64,000 bases of DNA from Mrakia gelida. Taxonomy: Eukaryota; Basidiomycota; Tremellomycetes; Cystofilobasidiales; Mrakiaceae. Positions within the stretch are counted from its first letter, which is position 1, and every line of letters begins with the position of its first letter. The stretch covers positions 1,674,001 through 1,738,000 of the forward strand of contig BRON01000002.1 in NCBI GenBank assembly GCA_024345305.1. Direction: 5' to 3'. Below the pieces are notes generated by a model, which ran no database searches, had not been told where the DNA came from, and was given only the letters and a program-made list of their open reading frames with translations. This document shows, one piece after another, positions 7,990 to 19,903 of this stretch. A program made the position numbers and the translations under genes.

Positions 7990-9934
7990 CTAGTTCTCGG
8001 GCGCACGATGTATGCTGATTTCACTTTGTTTGAAGTACCTGTGAGAGATGGAGGTTTCGAACGAAGGAGAGAGTCAGCTCGAGGAAAGCGGGATGTGAAT
8101 CGAGATGAGGGGAAAGACGAGAACGATGGACTGACCGTCGGTTCTCCTCATCAATCAGGACCAAGTTGAGGTAGTACCTCGCCGAGAACTTCTTGTTGAT
8201 ATCCCTGAAGGTAGGTGTGAGTTCGAATCCCCCGAGGAAGAGTCGGATGGGGATGGTTTCGCCTGTTGAAAGAAACGAGCGAAGAGAGAGGAAGGTCAGC
8301 TCGACGCAAGAGAAGCGGGAGGATGGAGGGTCAACGAACCTCGAACTGGTGCTCCGTCCATGATCTGTTGAAGAGCGAGAAAAAGCAGTTGTCTTATGTC
8401 AGGTCGGTACGAAGGAGCGAAGAAGATGATGCGAAAAGGACGAACCTCAAACTTGGTGATCGTCTCGCTCTCGTTGTACTGATTCGGTGGTGCTCCCGTC
8501 GTCTCCCTCCGGATAATCGACAGCTCCATGTGTTTGATCTTGATCCGGACTAGAAGGAAGTAGATCTTTCCGACGATGACGTCCTTGAGGTGGTACCTGC
8601 GAGGGAAGGAGGGAGGGCGAGCGGACCCGTCGAACGAGTCAGCTCTCGTCTCCTCCTACCTCTGCGTCTCTTCGCTTCCCTTCATACCAACCATCCCTCC
8701 GGCGAGAGGGTAGCGTAATACAGAGGATGTGCAACTCACTTCGACTTGTTGTACTCGAACTCAATGTGCAGACAGTCCTCGATTCCGACCTCCATCTTGA
8801 TGGGATGGTTGCTGTCTGGAGGCATCCTGTACGAGTGAACCCAAATGTCCTTCTCCTTCTGGACCTCGGCCATTCGACGAGCGATCGTTACTCGGATGAA
8901 GTATCTGCAGATCAACGCAGGCCAAAGCCAGGTGTCCGTCAGCACGGGCAAGGGGAACGATCAAGGAAGGAGGTGGATGTTGAGCTCGAGATGGAGGAAG
9001 ATACGAACCTCAGCTTGACGTTGATCCCCTGGTACGACTCGTATTGCTTCTCTACGTTCTTGAAATGGAAATCGAAGGTCTGAGCTTGACGCATCTCTCC
9101 TGGGGCGGCGAGTTCTTGGGAGAGGGAGAGGAATCTGGAGAGTAGGAAGGGAGAGTAAGATGAAGCGAGATCGTCAGTCCTTCCTGATCTTCTCTCAAGC
9201 GAGCTGAGGATGTCTGACGGGCCAAATGAAGGTAAGCTCACTCGTAGTGGTTGCCCCGATCGTAGAAGAGCTCTGTAGAAGTTGAAAAAGGGAAGGAAGG
9301 GATGGCGAAGGTCAGCTCGGACGAGAGAGGTGTGAGCTTGGAAGATGGGCGAAACGGACCTATCGAGCCGACCTGTTGGAGACAAAGAGCGAGAAGTCAG
9401 AGATGGGTAGGATATGTTGTATATAGAGGTGTGGTGACTCACAAACTCGACCTTGATACCCTCGTGAACGAGCTTCTTGCCATCTCGAACTCGGACGGTG
9501 ACCTGCGGCGGAGGAGCACGAACGAATCAAGCGAGCTGAGGGTCAGTACGAGGTCTGGGGAGCTCGGAGAAGTGCGAGGATAACAGTGGTAAGAGTATAA
9601 TGCTGAAGGACGTTGAGATACGCTCAAGAGCGCAGGAGCAGAGGCAGCAGAAGGCAGGATGTGGACGTGCGAGCTCCGATACCTTGATCACCTCCTCCCC
9701 TTCCTTCCTCTCTCTGATCTCTCTCTCCCACCACACGACCTTCTCGTATTCAAACTTGGGACCGAGAGATAGATAGTTACTCACCTGACCTATGACTCCT
9801 TCTCCATCGAAGTAGATTGGACAGTTTTCCTTCCTGTCCTTGTCCATCTTGACCTCAACCGTCTTTCGATCTTGCTCCCCTTCCAGGCGGATATCAACAT
9901 CCACAGGCTGAGAGAAAGTAAGCCAAGAAGCCAT
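7990..9934 (-). CDS. VPS26: Retromer subunit Vps26 (Pep8)
   Basis: This is an arrestin-fold subunit of the retromer cargo-recognition complex (with Vps35 and Vps29), which returns receptors from endosomes to the Golgi. It starts MASWLTFSQPVDVDIRLEG at 9934. Exons follow with NCPIYFDGEGVIGQ, VTVRVRDGKKLVHEGIKVEF, GSIELFYDRGNHYEF, LAAPGEMRQAQTFDF, ESYQGINVKLRYF, then AEVQKEKDIW, MEVGIEDCLHIEFEYNKSK, KIYFLLVRIKIKHMEL, ETTGAPPNQYNE, IPIRLFLGGFELTPTF, INKKFSARYYLNLVLIDEE and YFKQ, ending RAPEN with TAG at 7990-7992. These are hallmark Vps26 segments in the correct order over the usual length of about 300 residues. At least eight short introns occur, several with donor GTTCGT. It is divergent from KIN17 with 236 bases between starts. 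Confidence 0.95.
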
Positions 9935-10170
9935 CGCCAGAGAGAGAGGGCCTGAGAGTGCGCTGGAGGGGAAGGGGGCGGTGTGAGGGTTCGAAACGAG
10001 GATGGAAGGATGGGAGACTGCTGAAAGTTGGGAGGGAACGAGTGACGAAGGCGAAGCGAGAGGAGCGAGGGAGGAGGCGAGAGAAGAGCAGGGCGAAGCC
10101 GAAACGCACCTTCACTTCCAACCCCAACAACCTCGAAACCGTCAACTCAACCCTACTTACTCGTTCGATC
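9935..10170. promoter_or_regulatory. Divergent promoter VPS26 / KIN17
   Basis: 236 bases separate the two starts, so both genes must be driven from this short region. No TATA-like element or known site was recognised. Confidence 0.6.
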
Positions 10171-11639
10171 ATGGGAAAGGCAGCAGCAGGAACTCCGTGA
10201 GCAGCTCGTTCTCTTTGTGTCAAAATCTTCGGGGCTCGTTCAGGAGGTCGAGAGAGCCAGAGCTGACTCAAACTCGTCCCCTTCCTTCCCTCCACCTCTT
10301 CTCGTTCCTCTCCTACAGGAAAGCCGTGGCGAACGCGATGAAGTCCAAGGGTCTGGGGAGACTGAGATGGTTCTGTCAAGTGTGTGAGAAGCAGTGTCGA
10401 GACGACAACGGATTCAAGTGTCACGTAGCGACGGAAGCGGTAAGCTCAACATCCCTCCCCTCCTTCCCTCCCTTCCTCATCCCTCCCTTGCTCGTCCTTC
10501 CCAGCATCAAGCTGACCATCCTCCCTGTCCTTCACCTCCTCAGCATCTGCGACAGATGCTGGTCGTCGGAGAGTCAGCTGGAAAGTACATCGACGACTTC
10601 TCCAAGAACTTCATGGACGAGTTCATTCTCCTCCTCTCGAGACGGTTCGTTCCCTCCTTCCCCCTTCTCGTCGCTCCCCGACGCTCGATCTGACCCTTTT
10701 CTCCTCTCCTGACTCTGCCACTCAGATACAACACCAAGCGAATCCGAGCCAACCAGGTCTACCAGGAGTACATCCAGGACAAGACCCACATCCACATGAA
10801 CTCCACAAAATGGGTCACCCTCACCGAGTTCGTCAAGTACCTCGGAAAGGAGGGTATCGTTCGAGTCGACGAGACGGAGAAGGGCTTCTTCATCAGCTGG
10901 GTCGATAACTCGCCTGGAGCTCTGGCGAGACAGGTACGTTTAGCCCTCTCTCTCTCCTTCGTTCTCGACAGCTCCCTCCTACCTTCCTCGCCTCGCGTCC
11001 TCTTCCTTCCCACTTCGTCCCTCCTTCCGCCCTCTCGCCGTCTCGAGCACTAAAACTGATCGCCTTCCTTCGTGTTCTTCGCTCTCGCAGGACGCCATCA
11101 ACAAGAAAGAGCGACAAGACATGGACGACGAGCAACGTCAACGAAAGCTCCTCGCAGACCAGATCGCTCGAGCCACCACCTCTTCCTCCTCCGTCTCCAC
11201 CGACCCCTCAGCCCCCGCAGGACCCTCCGTCGAGGAAGGACTCGTCCGAGATCCCGAAGTCAAGCTCTCCTTCTCCTTTGGAGCTCCCAAACCTAAACTC
11301 CCCTCGCCTCCTCTCCCTTCCACCGACTCTCACACTTCCACCAACGCCGAAGCCTCCTCCTCCTCAACCCTAGCACCAGCACCAGCACCCGCACCCGTCA
11401 AGCTCGGCTTCTCGAACCCTCTCAAACGAGCCGCTCCAGCTTCCAACGTCTTCAAGTCGTCGAAATCGTCGGCGTCGGCAGGCGCGTCGTCGAGACCTGG
11501 AGGGCCGGTCGTGAAGCTTAGTGCGACGCAGCAGTTGATCAAGGATGATGAGGAGAGGAAGAGGAGGATGGCGGAGAACGGGGGAGGGGGGAGGGGTGGG
11601 TTCAATGGTGGAGGAGGAGGGAAGAGGTTGAAGCTTTGA
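10171..11639 (+). CDS. KIN17 DNA/RNA-binding protein
   Basis: Kin17 proteins are nuclear zinc-finger proteins that bind DNA and RNA and associate with spliceosomes and the DNA damage response. ATG at 10171 gives MGKAAAGTP. Exons continue ANAMKSKGLGRLRWFCQVCE, then the C2H2 finger (CQVCEKQCRDDNGFKCH) with the typical DNGFKCH, then HLRQMLVVGES, FMDEFILLLSRRY, TKRIRANQVYQEYI and HIHMNSTKWVTLTEFVK. The winged-helix continues with GKEGIVRVDETEKGFFI and SWVDNSPGALARQ. The last exon has a Glu/Arg helix, Ser/Pro-rich linkers and a Gly-rich basic C-terminus, ending KRLKL with TGA at 11637-11639. The order and spacing are diagnostic. The C-terminal KOW region of longer animal forms is not seen. Introns have GTGAG, GTAAG and GTTCG donors. 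Confidence 0.93.
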
Positions 11640-12008
11640 GCAGGTCGTCCGTGTTCGTTTGCAGTCGTTCGTCCGTTCTCGTTTGTACCAGCTGTGCTTT
11701 CCTTTCCCATCTTTCTCGCTCTTTACTCTCGCTCGTTTTTCTTTACGTCGACGAAGCTTGTAAACATGTTGTTTCTGCACTTCCTCTCACGGGGAAGGCA
11801 AAACGTCCACCTCGTCCTCGACGCGTTCTTCGTTCCGCTCTCCCTGGCCCTTCGTCGACCGTCTACAACTCCAACGGCACTGTCTAAACAGAGTGTCGAA
11901 AATTAGAGCGTTTCGTAGCGTATCATTTTAGCTGACTGAGACCTAGGAAAGCGAGAGCGAAACGAGAGCAAACGAACGAAAGAAAAAAAAACGCGAACCA
12001 GACCCTCC
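11640..12008. other. Convergent 3' intergenic region KIN17 / INP54-like
   Basis: These 369 bases hold the 3' flanks of two convergent genes. An A-rich run lies near 11980-11992. No further gene was recognised. Confidence 0.5.
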
Positions 12009-13890
12009 TCACCACTTCGGCTCCCCAAAAACCAACCAAGCCATCACCGCCACCACCACCGCAACCCCAGCACCCACCACCTCCCCTTGCCCTCCACCCA
12101 ACACAACCAGCAACCACCACCCCAGCCCAGCTCCCGTATCAAGCACCGCACCCGCGATCTTCTCGAACTGGATCTGTCCGTCGGATGCTCTCGGCGAGAT
12201 CTGCACGTCCAGTAGGGCGTTCTCGTTGATCGATGTGTGGCAGGGGTGCAGGAGGAGGGAGAGGAGAACGGGGGTGTGGTCGGAGAGGGTGAGGGTTGGG
12301 ATGGTTTGGTACGAGAGGATGGAGGAAGTTGTGGTTGAGTTGGAGGAGGAGGAGGAGAAGAGGATTCGGTCGGTGTAGGAGGGGGTTCGTTTGGTGCTGC
12401 GAGAATGAAACGAAGGGTAAAGCGAGCGTGTTAGTCCACTGCAAGAGAGGGAGAGAGAGAGTGGGAAGAAAAACGCGGGCGAGACGGAGAGACGAACCTA
12501 TAAACCCCAGCCTTCCCAATCTCGAACTTGTACGTTGGAGGAAAGCCCGCAATATCCCCTTCTTCGAACCCACCCAAACTCCTCCCCTGGACCTGCACCA
12601 TCCTCAGCGTATCCCACTTCTTCAAGGTCTCCCAGCCTTGCTTCCATCCTCCGTCTCCAGCGAGGAGCTTCCCTTCCTTCTCGATCGACGCACCGGCGAC
12701 GATGAGGTCTCTGAGGTCCTTGGGCGCAGGGAGATTGGCTCCTCCTGGGGCGGGAGTGGTGCCGAGACGGTAGTTGAGATCTCCGAGGAGGAAGAGGTGA
12801 GATGAGGCGTTGATCTGGGTGGGGATGGGAGTTTGGGCGGAGGGAGGGTGGAGAGGGAAGAGGAGACGAGAGGTGAGTCGGTCGTAGTTGGCGATGCGAT
12901 CAGCGATGTTTTGAGCGTGAGGAGCGAAGTGGGCGCAGATGAAGCTGTGTTTGGAACCACGATGAGGAGGGATCTCATCAGTTTCGGTTCGGGAAGAGGG
13001 GACGCGTCGAAAGAAAAGGAGAGACGAGAACTGACGTGAAGCTCTCAACAACGGGAGTTTCTCCTTCGCCTCTCTCGATCCATATCCTTCCTCCAACGGC
13101 AGCCTTGTTCCCCATCAGACCTCCAACGAATCCGAGACCGATCGTTCGCTTCACCATCGATCCCAGGACCATGCCCTTCTCGCCTCGAGCCTTCTGGGAG
13201 ACGGGGAGGGTTCGGTTGAGGGCGAAGACGAAGAGAGCGACGTTTGTGTGGTAGGTGAGGCCGAGGAGATTGTAGGATTCCTTCGTCGAGGTGGAGGATA
13301 GGGATGTGGCGTGAGTGGAGAGGATGGAGGTGATTTGGAGGGTGAGGAGAGAGTACTGAAGGAGGGAAGAGAAAAGGGAGGGGCTGTGGTGAGCTCGAGT
13401 CTTTGAGGGTTCGAGAGCTAGATGGGAGGAAGACCTACGACAGAGGAAGTGGCTCCAGCGACTGATCAGTCCAGAGTCAATATCAAGAAAGAAGGAAAGG
13501 TCAGCAGGAGAGAAGGGTTGAAGAACGAAAGGACGGGAACAAGACGAGGAGGATGATCAGACTGACGAGCAAGATGGAGCTCAGCAACCTCTTGCATCCC
13601 TATCACCACCAGATCAGGAGGAGCACCAGCTCCATTCTTATCGGAGAAGTCTTTCACGCCAGTTGTGAGCCATTCTGTCAGGTCCTGGAGGCGGGACGGC
13701 GAGAAAGAGGTCAGCTCAAATGAGGGAAGGAGGGAGAGAAGGAAGCGGAAGCTCACCTTGACCGTCGCCGTTCGAGCTCGTAGATTCGCGTTGTAGGTCG
13801 TCTAGGAAACCAGAGTGAGGTCAGCATGATGCCTGAAAGCGTTCAGTCGGCGTGGGTGCTCACGAGAAAGACGTTGAGAGCCTTCGGCAT
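12009..13890 (-). CDS. Tail-anchored inositol polyphosphate 5-phosphatase, INP54-like
   Basis: This is a Mg-dependent phosphatase predicted to remove the 5-phosphate of PtdIns(4,5)P2. From ATG at 13890 it reads MPKALNVFLTTYNANLRART, DLVVIGMQEVAELHLA, then YNLLGLTYHTNVALFVFAL. It continues GLGFVGGLMGNKAAVGGR, SFICAHFAPHAQNIADR, HLFLLGDLNYRLG, PPTYKF and RTPSYTDRILFS, then LSDHTPVLLSL. These match the 5-phosphatase motifs (GNKAAV, H-A, GDLNYR, DR-I-L, SDH-PV). Canonical PxWxDR has Trp; here Tyr is seen. The end has a hydrophobic segment (WWLLVVLGGG... VAVVVAVMAWLVF) and finishes EPKW with TGA at 12009-12011, so a tail anchor like that of yeast ER-bound Inp54. There is no Sac1 domain. It is followed upstream by ALG1 in the same direction. 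Confidence 0.85.
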
Positions 13891-14054
13891 GCTGGATGGT
13901 GTTGGGAGGATCCGGGGGCTCGAACGAAGTGAAGCTCATCATTCCGAGCCACTCTCCCGACGAGATAATCACCATCTTGGGCTCAAATCCACCCGAACTC
14001 GTCAGATCCAGTGCCACTGACTTGCAGGTTTTCTACTACAACGAGCTCGCAGAA

Positions 14055-16367
14055 TCATGTCATCGCCTTCGTATCGTCCAGCTCGCTCTCGATCCCTCTC
14101 GACCCTTTGATGAGTTCAGGTCGAAGGACTCGATCCCAGTTCTGGCTCCAAGTCCCCCAGTCTTGCTGCCGGTCCGCGATGTTACTTCGGATCTTCTGAA
14201 GTTGACCTGCGCTCGAGGAGGAGGGGAAGCCGCGAAGGAGAGACTGGAGGAGGAGAGAGAAGACGAAAGAGCGAAACGCGTCAGAATTCGATCCCTGGAA
14301 AAGAACAGATCGAGGAGGAGGGTTGAGACGCACGATGGTCTGGGAGGCCAGTTGTGAAGAGTTGGAGAAGACGAGACCGTTGACGCCGTCCTCGACGAGC
14401 TCGTTGAGGCTGTAGAAGCGGAAGGAAGAGGCTCAGCGACGCGTCTGACGGACGAGGGAAGCGGTCGCACGAAGGCGCGACCCACCAAGCAAAGTCCAGC
14501 GAGCAGACTGGAAGTCCACAGCCAAACATATCGACAATCTTCATAGGAAGATCCAGAGCTGAGGAGCTCGAGTGAAGCGAAACTCCAAGGTCGGCGGAGC
14601 CTGCAAAAACGAAGACGCGCGATTCAGATCAGCGGTAGGTCTTCCTCCTTGAGACGTCGACGCATACGAGATCTTCGTAGCTCACCGAGTAGCCTCGGAT
14701 AATCTTCCACTTCAACCCAAGCGCACCAAACACCAACGAACTTCCATCCCTCCTCCAACCTCCTCTTCTCGACCTGCGACTCCCACAACCTCCGTCCTGG
14801 TCCTTTCCCACTCACGACCACCGCCAAAGGAGGCAGTCTCAGACTCTCAGCGGATGCGTCATCGACCGATTTCCGGGCCTCGAGCTCGTAGAGAGTGAGG
14901 GCGTCGAGGAGGATGCTGAAATCTTCGTCGGCGGTCCACGAGGTTGACGAGACGAGGATAGCTGGACGATCCGATCGGAGATGGGGAGTCGGGAGGTGAG
15001 TGGGAGAGATGGAGGACGGGGATGGGGCGAGGAGGTCGGTGAAGGTCGTCGAGGTGGTCGTGCTGGGTTTGGATACGAGGGAGGTGACGGATTTTGGGAG
15101 GAGAGGTTGAAGACGGCTGAACAGCTGGAGAAAGCGAGATGAGGCAGGAAGAGATGGTCAGCGTCTGTTCGGCGACGAGAGAGAGAGGTACTGCACGTGC
15201 ATTGTGAACGTCTACTGGCTCGCAAGGACGGAAGTGCTCTGGTGGACGATCGTGAAGCACGATCTTTCGCCCTCTGGGAGACGCGAAGAAAGGTGGTCGA
15301 GTCAGCTTCGGTTTGGTTCACGCACAAGAGATCTACTCACCTCAGTCCCCACTCTTTCGTCAGCCACTCCTCCATCGCCCTCGTAACGAAGAGGTGAACG
15401 AAGGCAGTCCGTCCGAAGGTCCGCTCGAATCTGTCGCGTCGAACTCCAAACGATCAGCGCTACTCTTCCTCAACAGTTGATGCTGGATCGACCCACTTCT
15501 TCGCGATCCTGACGAGCAAGTGATCTTTCCCTAGCCTCATCGCGAGTATAGAGAAGCCAAGGTTGTGCCAGTCGATGATGAGACGAGATCCTCGAAGGAG
15601 GACCACGAGCTGAACGAGGGCCAGTGTTGGGATTGAGGGAGGATTCTGGTTTCAGCCGAAATACAAGGGTCGAAGAGTTGAGCTCAAGGTAGGCGCGTAG
15701 GTAGTGTCGAGACCTCTAGACTGTCAAGACGAACCTGGACTAGCACAAACTCGGGCGGGTCCTCCAACTCCCAAAGCAGCACCTTCAGGATGCCGACGAC
15801 CTGCATCAGGACCTTCAGCGGAGCTGTGAGAATGAAGAGAGACCTGGGAGCTTTGAGGAGGATGTTCGGCGGTGGTGTGAGAGGGATGGTGTGGAAGTTG
15901 GGCATCGAGAGAAGAGAGGGAAGGAGGGAAGAGCCTGCAGAGCAAGGAAGGGAGGGAAGACGGTGTGAGCTCGTCTCGTCCCGTTTCCAGCTTTTTCTCG
16001 CACTGGAAAGGTAAGACAGGCAGAAACGAACCGGCATATCCGACGAGAGTTGTCTGGAAGCCATTATCTGCGAAAGACTGAGCGTGGTACATCATTCGAG
16101 GGCTTCGACTGAAGCCGACGGGAAAGAAGGAAGGAAGGAGAGATGGTCAGCTCGCTCGTTTTCTCTTTCTCTTCTTCCAGAGCTTTTAACAGGGTCCCAA
16201 AAGTTCAGGGCCGCTCGATATAGACTTACCCCATGTCTCCGAGAACGAGGAGTACGACTGAGCGAGTTGGGCGAGAGGGAGCTGGCGAGAAGTAGTACTT
16301 TGCAAAGAGCAGCGTCACCAGAGTGACGGCGACCAGAGGTGCGACGGCGAGGAGAGAGGGAGCCATC
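14055..16367 (-). CDS. ALG1: Beta-1,4-mannosyltransferase ALG1
   Basis: This ER membrane enzyme adds the first mannose to GlcNAc2-PP-dolichol in N-glycan assembly (GT33). ATG at 16367 starts [20 protein letters not shown], an N-terminal membrane anchor. Exons then give [67 protein letters not shown], the [10 protein letters not shown] motif, [28 protein letters not shown] and [17 protein letters not shown]. Near the C-terminus comes [19 protein letters not shown], then [18 protein letters not shown] and [13 protein letters not shown], which form the nucleotide-sugar site of the family. The stop is TGA at 14055-14057, after [12 protein letters not shown] and a short tail. About nine introns are present, some over 100 bases. 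All family hallmarks are intact. Confidence 0.93.
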
Positions 16368-17021
16368 CTCCTATAAGCGTTTATGAGTGCGAGGGTGAGA
16401 GGAAGGCAGAGTCGGCTTTAAGGAGAGAGGAGGTTTGATATGGTTATCCTCTGCGCTGGTCGTCAGAGGAGGGAGGAGGGAGGACGGTGAGCTCGAAATA
16501 TCCCTTCCCTCCTCAGCTCCTTCCTTCCCAACGACGTGAACCACAAGAAAGTTTAGATACCAATCACCTCGTCGCCTCTCTTTCCTCTTCAGGACGTCGT
16601 TCATCAAAATCCCATAAGTAATTACCTCAACGTCTCTTCGCCTCAACCTCTTCGGTCGACGCAGTCTCACTTCGACACCTCTCCTTCCTTCAGTCCTCTT
16701 CTCCTTGCAGTTCATCGTCCATCCGATTTTCGTCCCGTAGCTGATCAGAGTGATAGCGAAGCTCGTCACCAGCTCTAGATGAACACAGAATTCGACGGAT
16801 ATCGAGGGCCAAACAGCAGTGGAACCAGAAGCGCGACCTCCCCCACCCTCGAACCTTGTCCGTCTCACCGTCGTCTTCCATCTAAACGAAGGTTGTACGG
16901 AGGTTATTCGTCTCACTTTACCTCCTCTACGTCACAGTTCCATGTCCGCTTTTTCCTTCTGCTCTTTCGTTCTTCGAACAGGTTCTTTCCCAACCACCAC
17001 TCGCTCGAGAAACCACCAAAG
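16368..17021. promoter_or_regulatory. Divergent promoter region ALG1 / secreted beta-helix gene
   Basis: These 654 bases separate two divergent starts. A minus-strand frame stays open over much of it (16371-16916) but has no recognisable domain. The region probably holds both promoters and UTRs. Confidence 0.45.
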
Positions 17022-19593
17022 ATGCGACCCTCCTCCCTCTCTTCCTCTCCCTCTTCCCTCTCCCTACCCCTCCTCCTCCTCTCCCCCCTCTTTCTCCTCC
17101 TCCTCGCTGCCACCAGCTCTTCCGCTCTGCCTCATCCTCCCCTCCGAGATCACAAGCCGCGAGATCTCAAACCTCGCGACCTTTTCTCCGAGCTCAACTC
17201 AACCCTCTCCTCCGTCGTCTCGACTTTGACCTCCTCCTCCCCAAAATCCCCTCGTCCAACTCCCGAACCCGTCAGTGGTGGACTCGCTCGACTGGTCGCC
17301 AACTACAAGGCTCTCTCGGTCGACGATCTTTTGGGTTTCGCGACAGTGTCGACGACGGCTTGCTACGACTCTTCGACTACGGCCGCAATTATTAATCAGC
17401 TCTTCGTCTCGGGTGGAGAGAACACAACTATCCTCCTTTGCGCTGGACAAGTCATCGACATCGACGAGACGATCCTCTTCACTGCTTCAGGACAAGGAAT
17501 TCAAACGCAGGGAGGAAGCGCCGTCGCGCTGGCGAGTCGAGCCCAGCTCGTCATCACTTCTTCCACGATCTCGACCGCCATTCAAGCTTGCGGCGCCTGC
17601 AGCGATCTCTTGATTGACAGCCTCATCATTGACGGAGGGAGAGCTACTCTTGGAGCGTTGACGGACGGGGCAGGATTGCTGGAACTCGGTAGGGCCATTC
17701 GCTCGGACGCGTGCCGCGACCATCGATCTGACCGTCTCTTCCTTCTTTGGTTTGGCAGGAGGATCGTCTCAGGGACAGACGGTGTCCAACTGTCAATTAG
17801 CAAACACTCGTGGATGGTCTTCGCTCCATATCATCCAAGGAAACCCCTGTTCAAATGGTGAGTAACGACCTTTGCTCTTCTCTTCGTCTCTCGTTCTCGT
17901 TCTGACGTCCATCATTTTATCCCTCAGCTGTGATCAAGAACAACGTCATCGGACCGTCTGGTACAGAGGATTCGATAGCCGATGGTATCTCTTTGGCTTG
18001 CGAAAACTCTATCGTTTCTGGGAACACCGTAAGTGGCAGTCCTCATTCGTCGTTTAGGACGTCTCGCTGACCTCCGATCGCTCTCTTTTCCCACAGATCA
18101 CCGACGCTACAGACGGTGGAATTGTTATCTTTGGTTCTCCGGGATCTGAGATCAGCGGAAACACCATTATCTCGACTAGCGTGAGTCTTTCGCTTTTTCG
18201 CCAACGGCGCGTCGACTCCGGCTGACTCCTTTCCTCTTTCCCTCAGTCCATCTTGCTCGGGGGAATCAACCTCGTCGATAACTCGCCTTATAGTGGAAAC
18301 TACTCTGGTGAGTTCTTCTACTATCCTTCGTCGCGAGAGCTCACTGCACTCGAAGTCGAACCGACCTTCTTTCCTCTTCTTCTTTTCCTCCCAGGCGTCC
18401 TCGTTCACGACAACACAATCACTGCTTCCGGAACTCAAATTAAAGTCGGGATCGCTATGGGTCCTTCCATCTGGGGCCCGAACACTACCCTCGTCAACTC
18501 AGGCGCCAGCGTCTACGCGAACACCTTCGGCGGAACGAAAACGTCCTTCGCTTTGGCGATCGCAGGAGTAGACGACTGGTCGGTCACGGACAACGTCGCA
18601 TCCTCGTCTGCTAGATTCGAAGGAGGCAAGTTCCCTCGTTTCTCGTCCCTGCCATTCGTTCCCTCGCGCTCTCGCGTCCACTTCGACTGACGCGTCTTGC
18701 TTTCACATCACCTCTCGTTCAGATCGAGCGTCTGCGTGCTCAGGACTCTCCGCCAGCATTACTCCCACTTTCGCCGTCATCGATACTTCCAAGTCTACTG
18801 CAACTCTCGGGGATGACGCGAACTGTTGGATTCGTGAGTCTCTCTTCCTCCCTCGACTCCCTCTCCTGATTCAACGCTAACTCTCTTCTGTTCTTTTTCG
18901 CAGAGGGGACCATCAACTACCTCATTTGCTACGGCGCCGGAGATACAACTTCCCAAGTGTCTCCCGATGCTGCCTTCACTGGAGGAACCTGCACGGCTTC
19001 CGCTCCAGTAGCTGAATCGACGACCTCGAGCTGGACCAACTCGGGTTACTGCCTCAACGACGCCGCGACTCGGATCCTCGACGAAGACTACTCCAACAGC
19101 GCCGTTCAGTCCGTCGAAGTATGCACGGCGAGATGCACCTCGCTTCAGTATGCCTTCGCTGGAATGGAGAGTGAGTTCGATTCCCTTCACCCCATCGCAA
19201 ACAAACGAACGAGGCTGACCTTCGACGCGTCTTGCTTTTTCTTCCCTTCCCTCCCCTCAGACTCCAAACAGTGAGCCCCGACCCGTTCTCTTCCCCTCCT
19301 TGCCTCCATGCACTAACCGTTTCGTTTCTCCAGATGCTACTGCGGCAACACGATCAACACCGCCGACGGACAAGGAGATCAGTACAACGCGACGACCGCT
19401 TGGTTCGTTCTTCGCTCTTCCTCTCTTTCGCCTCGCTCGCACCTCGCTGACTTGCACCCCTCTTCGATCTAGCACGAGTGTCTGCCCAGGAGACTCAACC
19501 GAGAAGTGCGGAGGGAACTCCTACCTCATGTCGCTTTGGTACGATGCTTCGCGAGTCTCAGCACCGGTCATGAACACGACCGTTATCTCGTAG
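17022..19593 (+). CDS. Secreted parallel beta-helix protein with C-terminal WSC domain
   Basis: ATG at 17022 starts a long Ser/Leu-rich signal peptide (LLLLSPLFLLLLAATSSS), followed by a possible propeptide with repeated KPRD. The central part shows beta-helix repeats: GENTTILLCAGQVIDIDET, FTASGQGIQTQGGSAV, SSTISTAIQACGACSDLLID, VIKNNVIGPSGTEDSIADG, NSIVSGNTITDATDGGIVIF, EISGNTIISTS, VLVHDNTITASG and VSVTDNVASS-like turns. This fold occurs in pectate-lyase-like and right-handed helix proteins that bind or cut polysaccharides. The C-terminus is a WSC domain with the expected Cys pattern (GYCLNDAATRIL, VCTARC, YAFAG, CYCGN, CPGDSTEKCGG). About ten introns were inferred. Stop TAG is at 19591-19593. 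No catalytic residues can be named, so it may be an enzyme or a wall-binding protein. Confidence 0.75.
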
Positions 19594-19903
19594 CTTCTCC
19601 TCTCTTCTCTCTCCCTCTCTCCCTTGCTTCTTTAGAGAGTGTTTCTTGTTCTTTTTAGAGCTTCGTGTCTTGACCACTGTATCCGTTAGTTTCAGAACGC
19701 CGCAATATCTATCCGATCGGACTGGTTCCTTTGTCCTTCGGTCGGCGAGACGCGTCGTCCGAGTCGATTCTTTCCGTCGTTCTTCCGTTCGTTCGTGGCA
19801 GGACAAAAGATGCAAAAATACGAAGAGACTACTGACTCTACGACTAACCTACCTACCAAACCAAAAACGAGAACGAGACAGGAGCTATAGACTAGACTGA
19901 CCC
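19594..19903. other. Convergent 3' intergenic region
   Basis: 310 bases lie between the convergent stops of the beta-helix gene and UTP22. Nothing beyond 3' flank was seen, apart from one GACGCGTC at 19749-19756. Confidence 0.5.

Noticed and set aside
8220..8240. GTTCGAATCCCC resembling a tRNA T-loop
   Set aside because: It lies in a VPS26 exon encoding the LGGFELTPTF motif and has no tRNA arms around it.
16371..16916. Minus-strand open frame of 181 codons upstream of ALG1
   Set aside because: It runs through a likely promoter and 5' UTR. It is mostly basic or Ser/Pro low complexity. A short part (LVTSFAITLISYGTKIGWTM) looks membrane-like, but no splice structure or family supports a gene.
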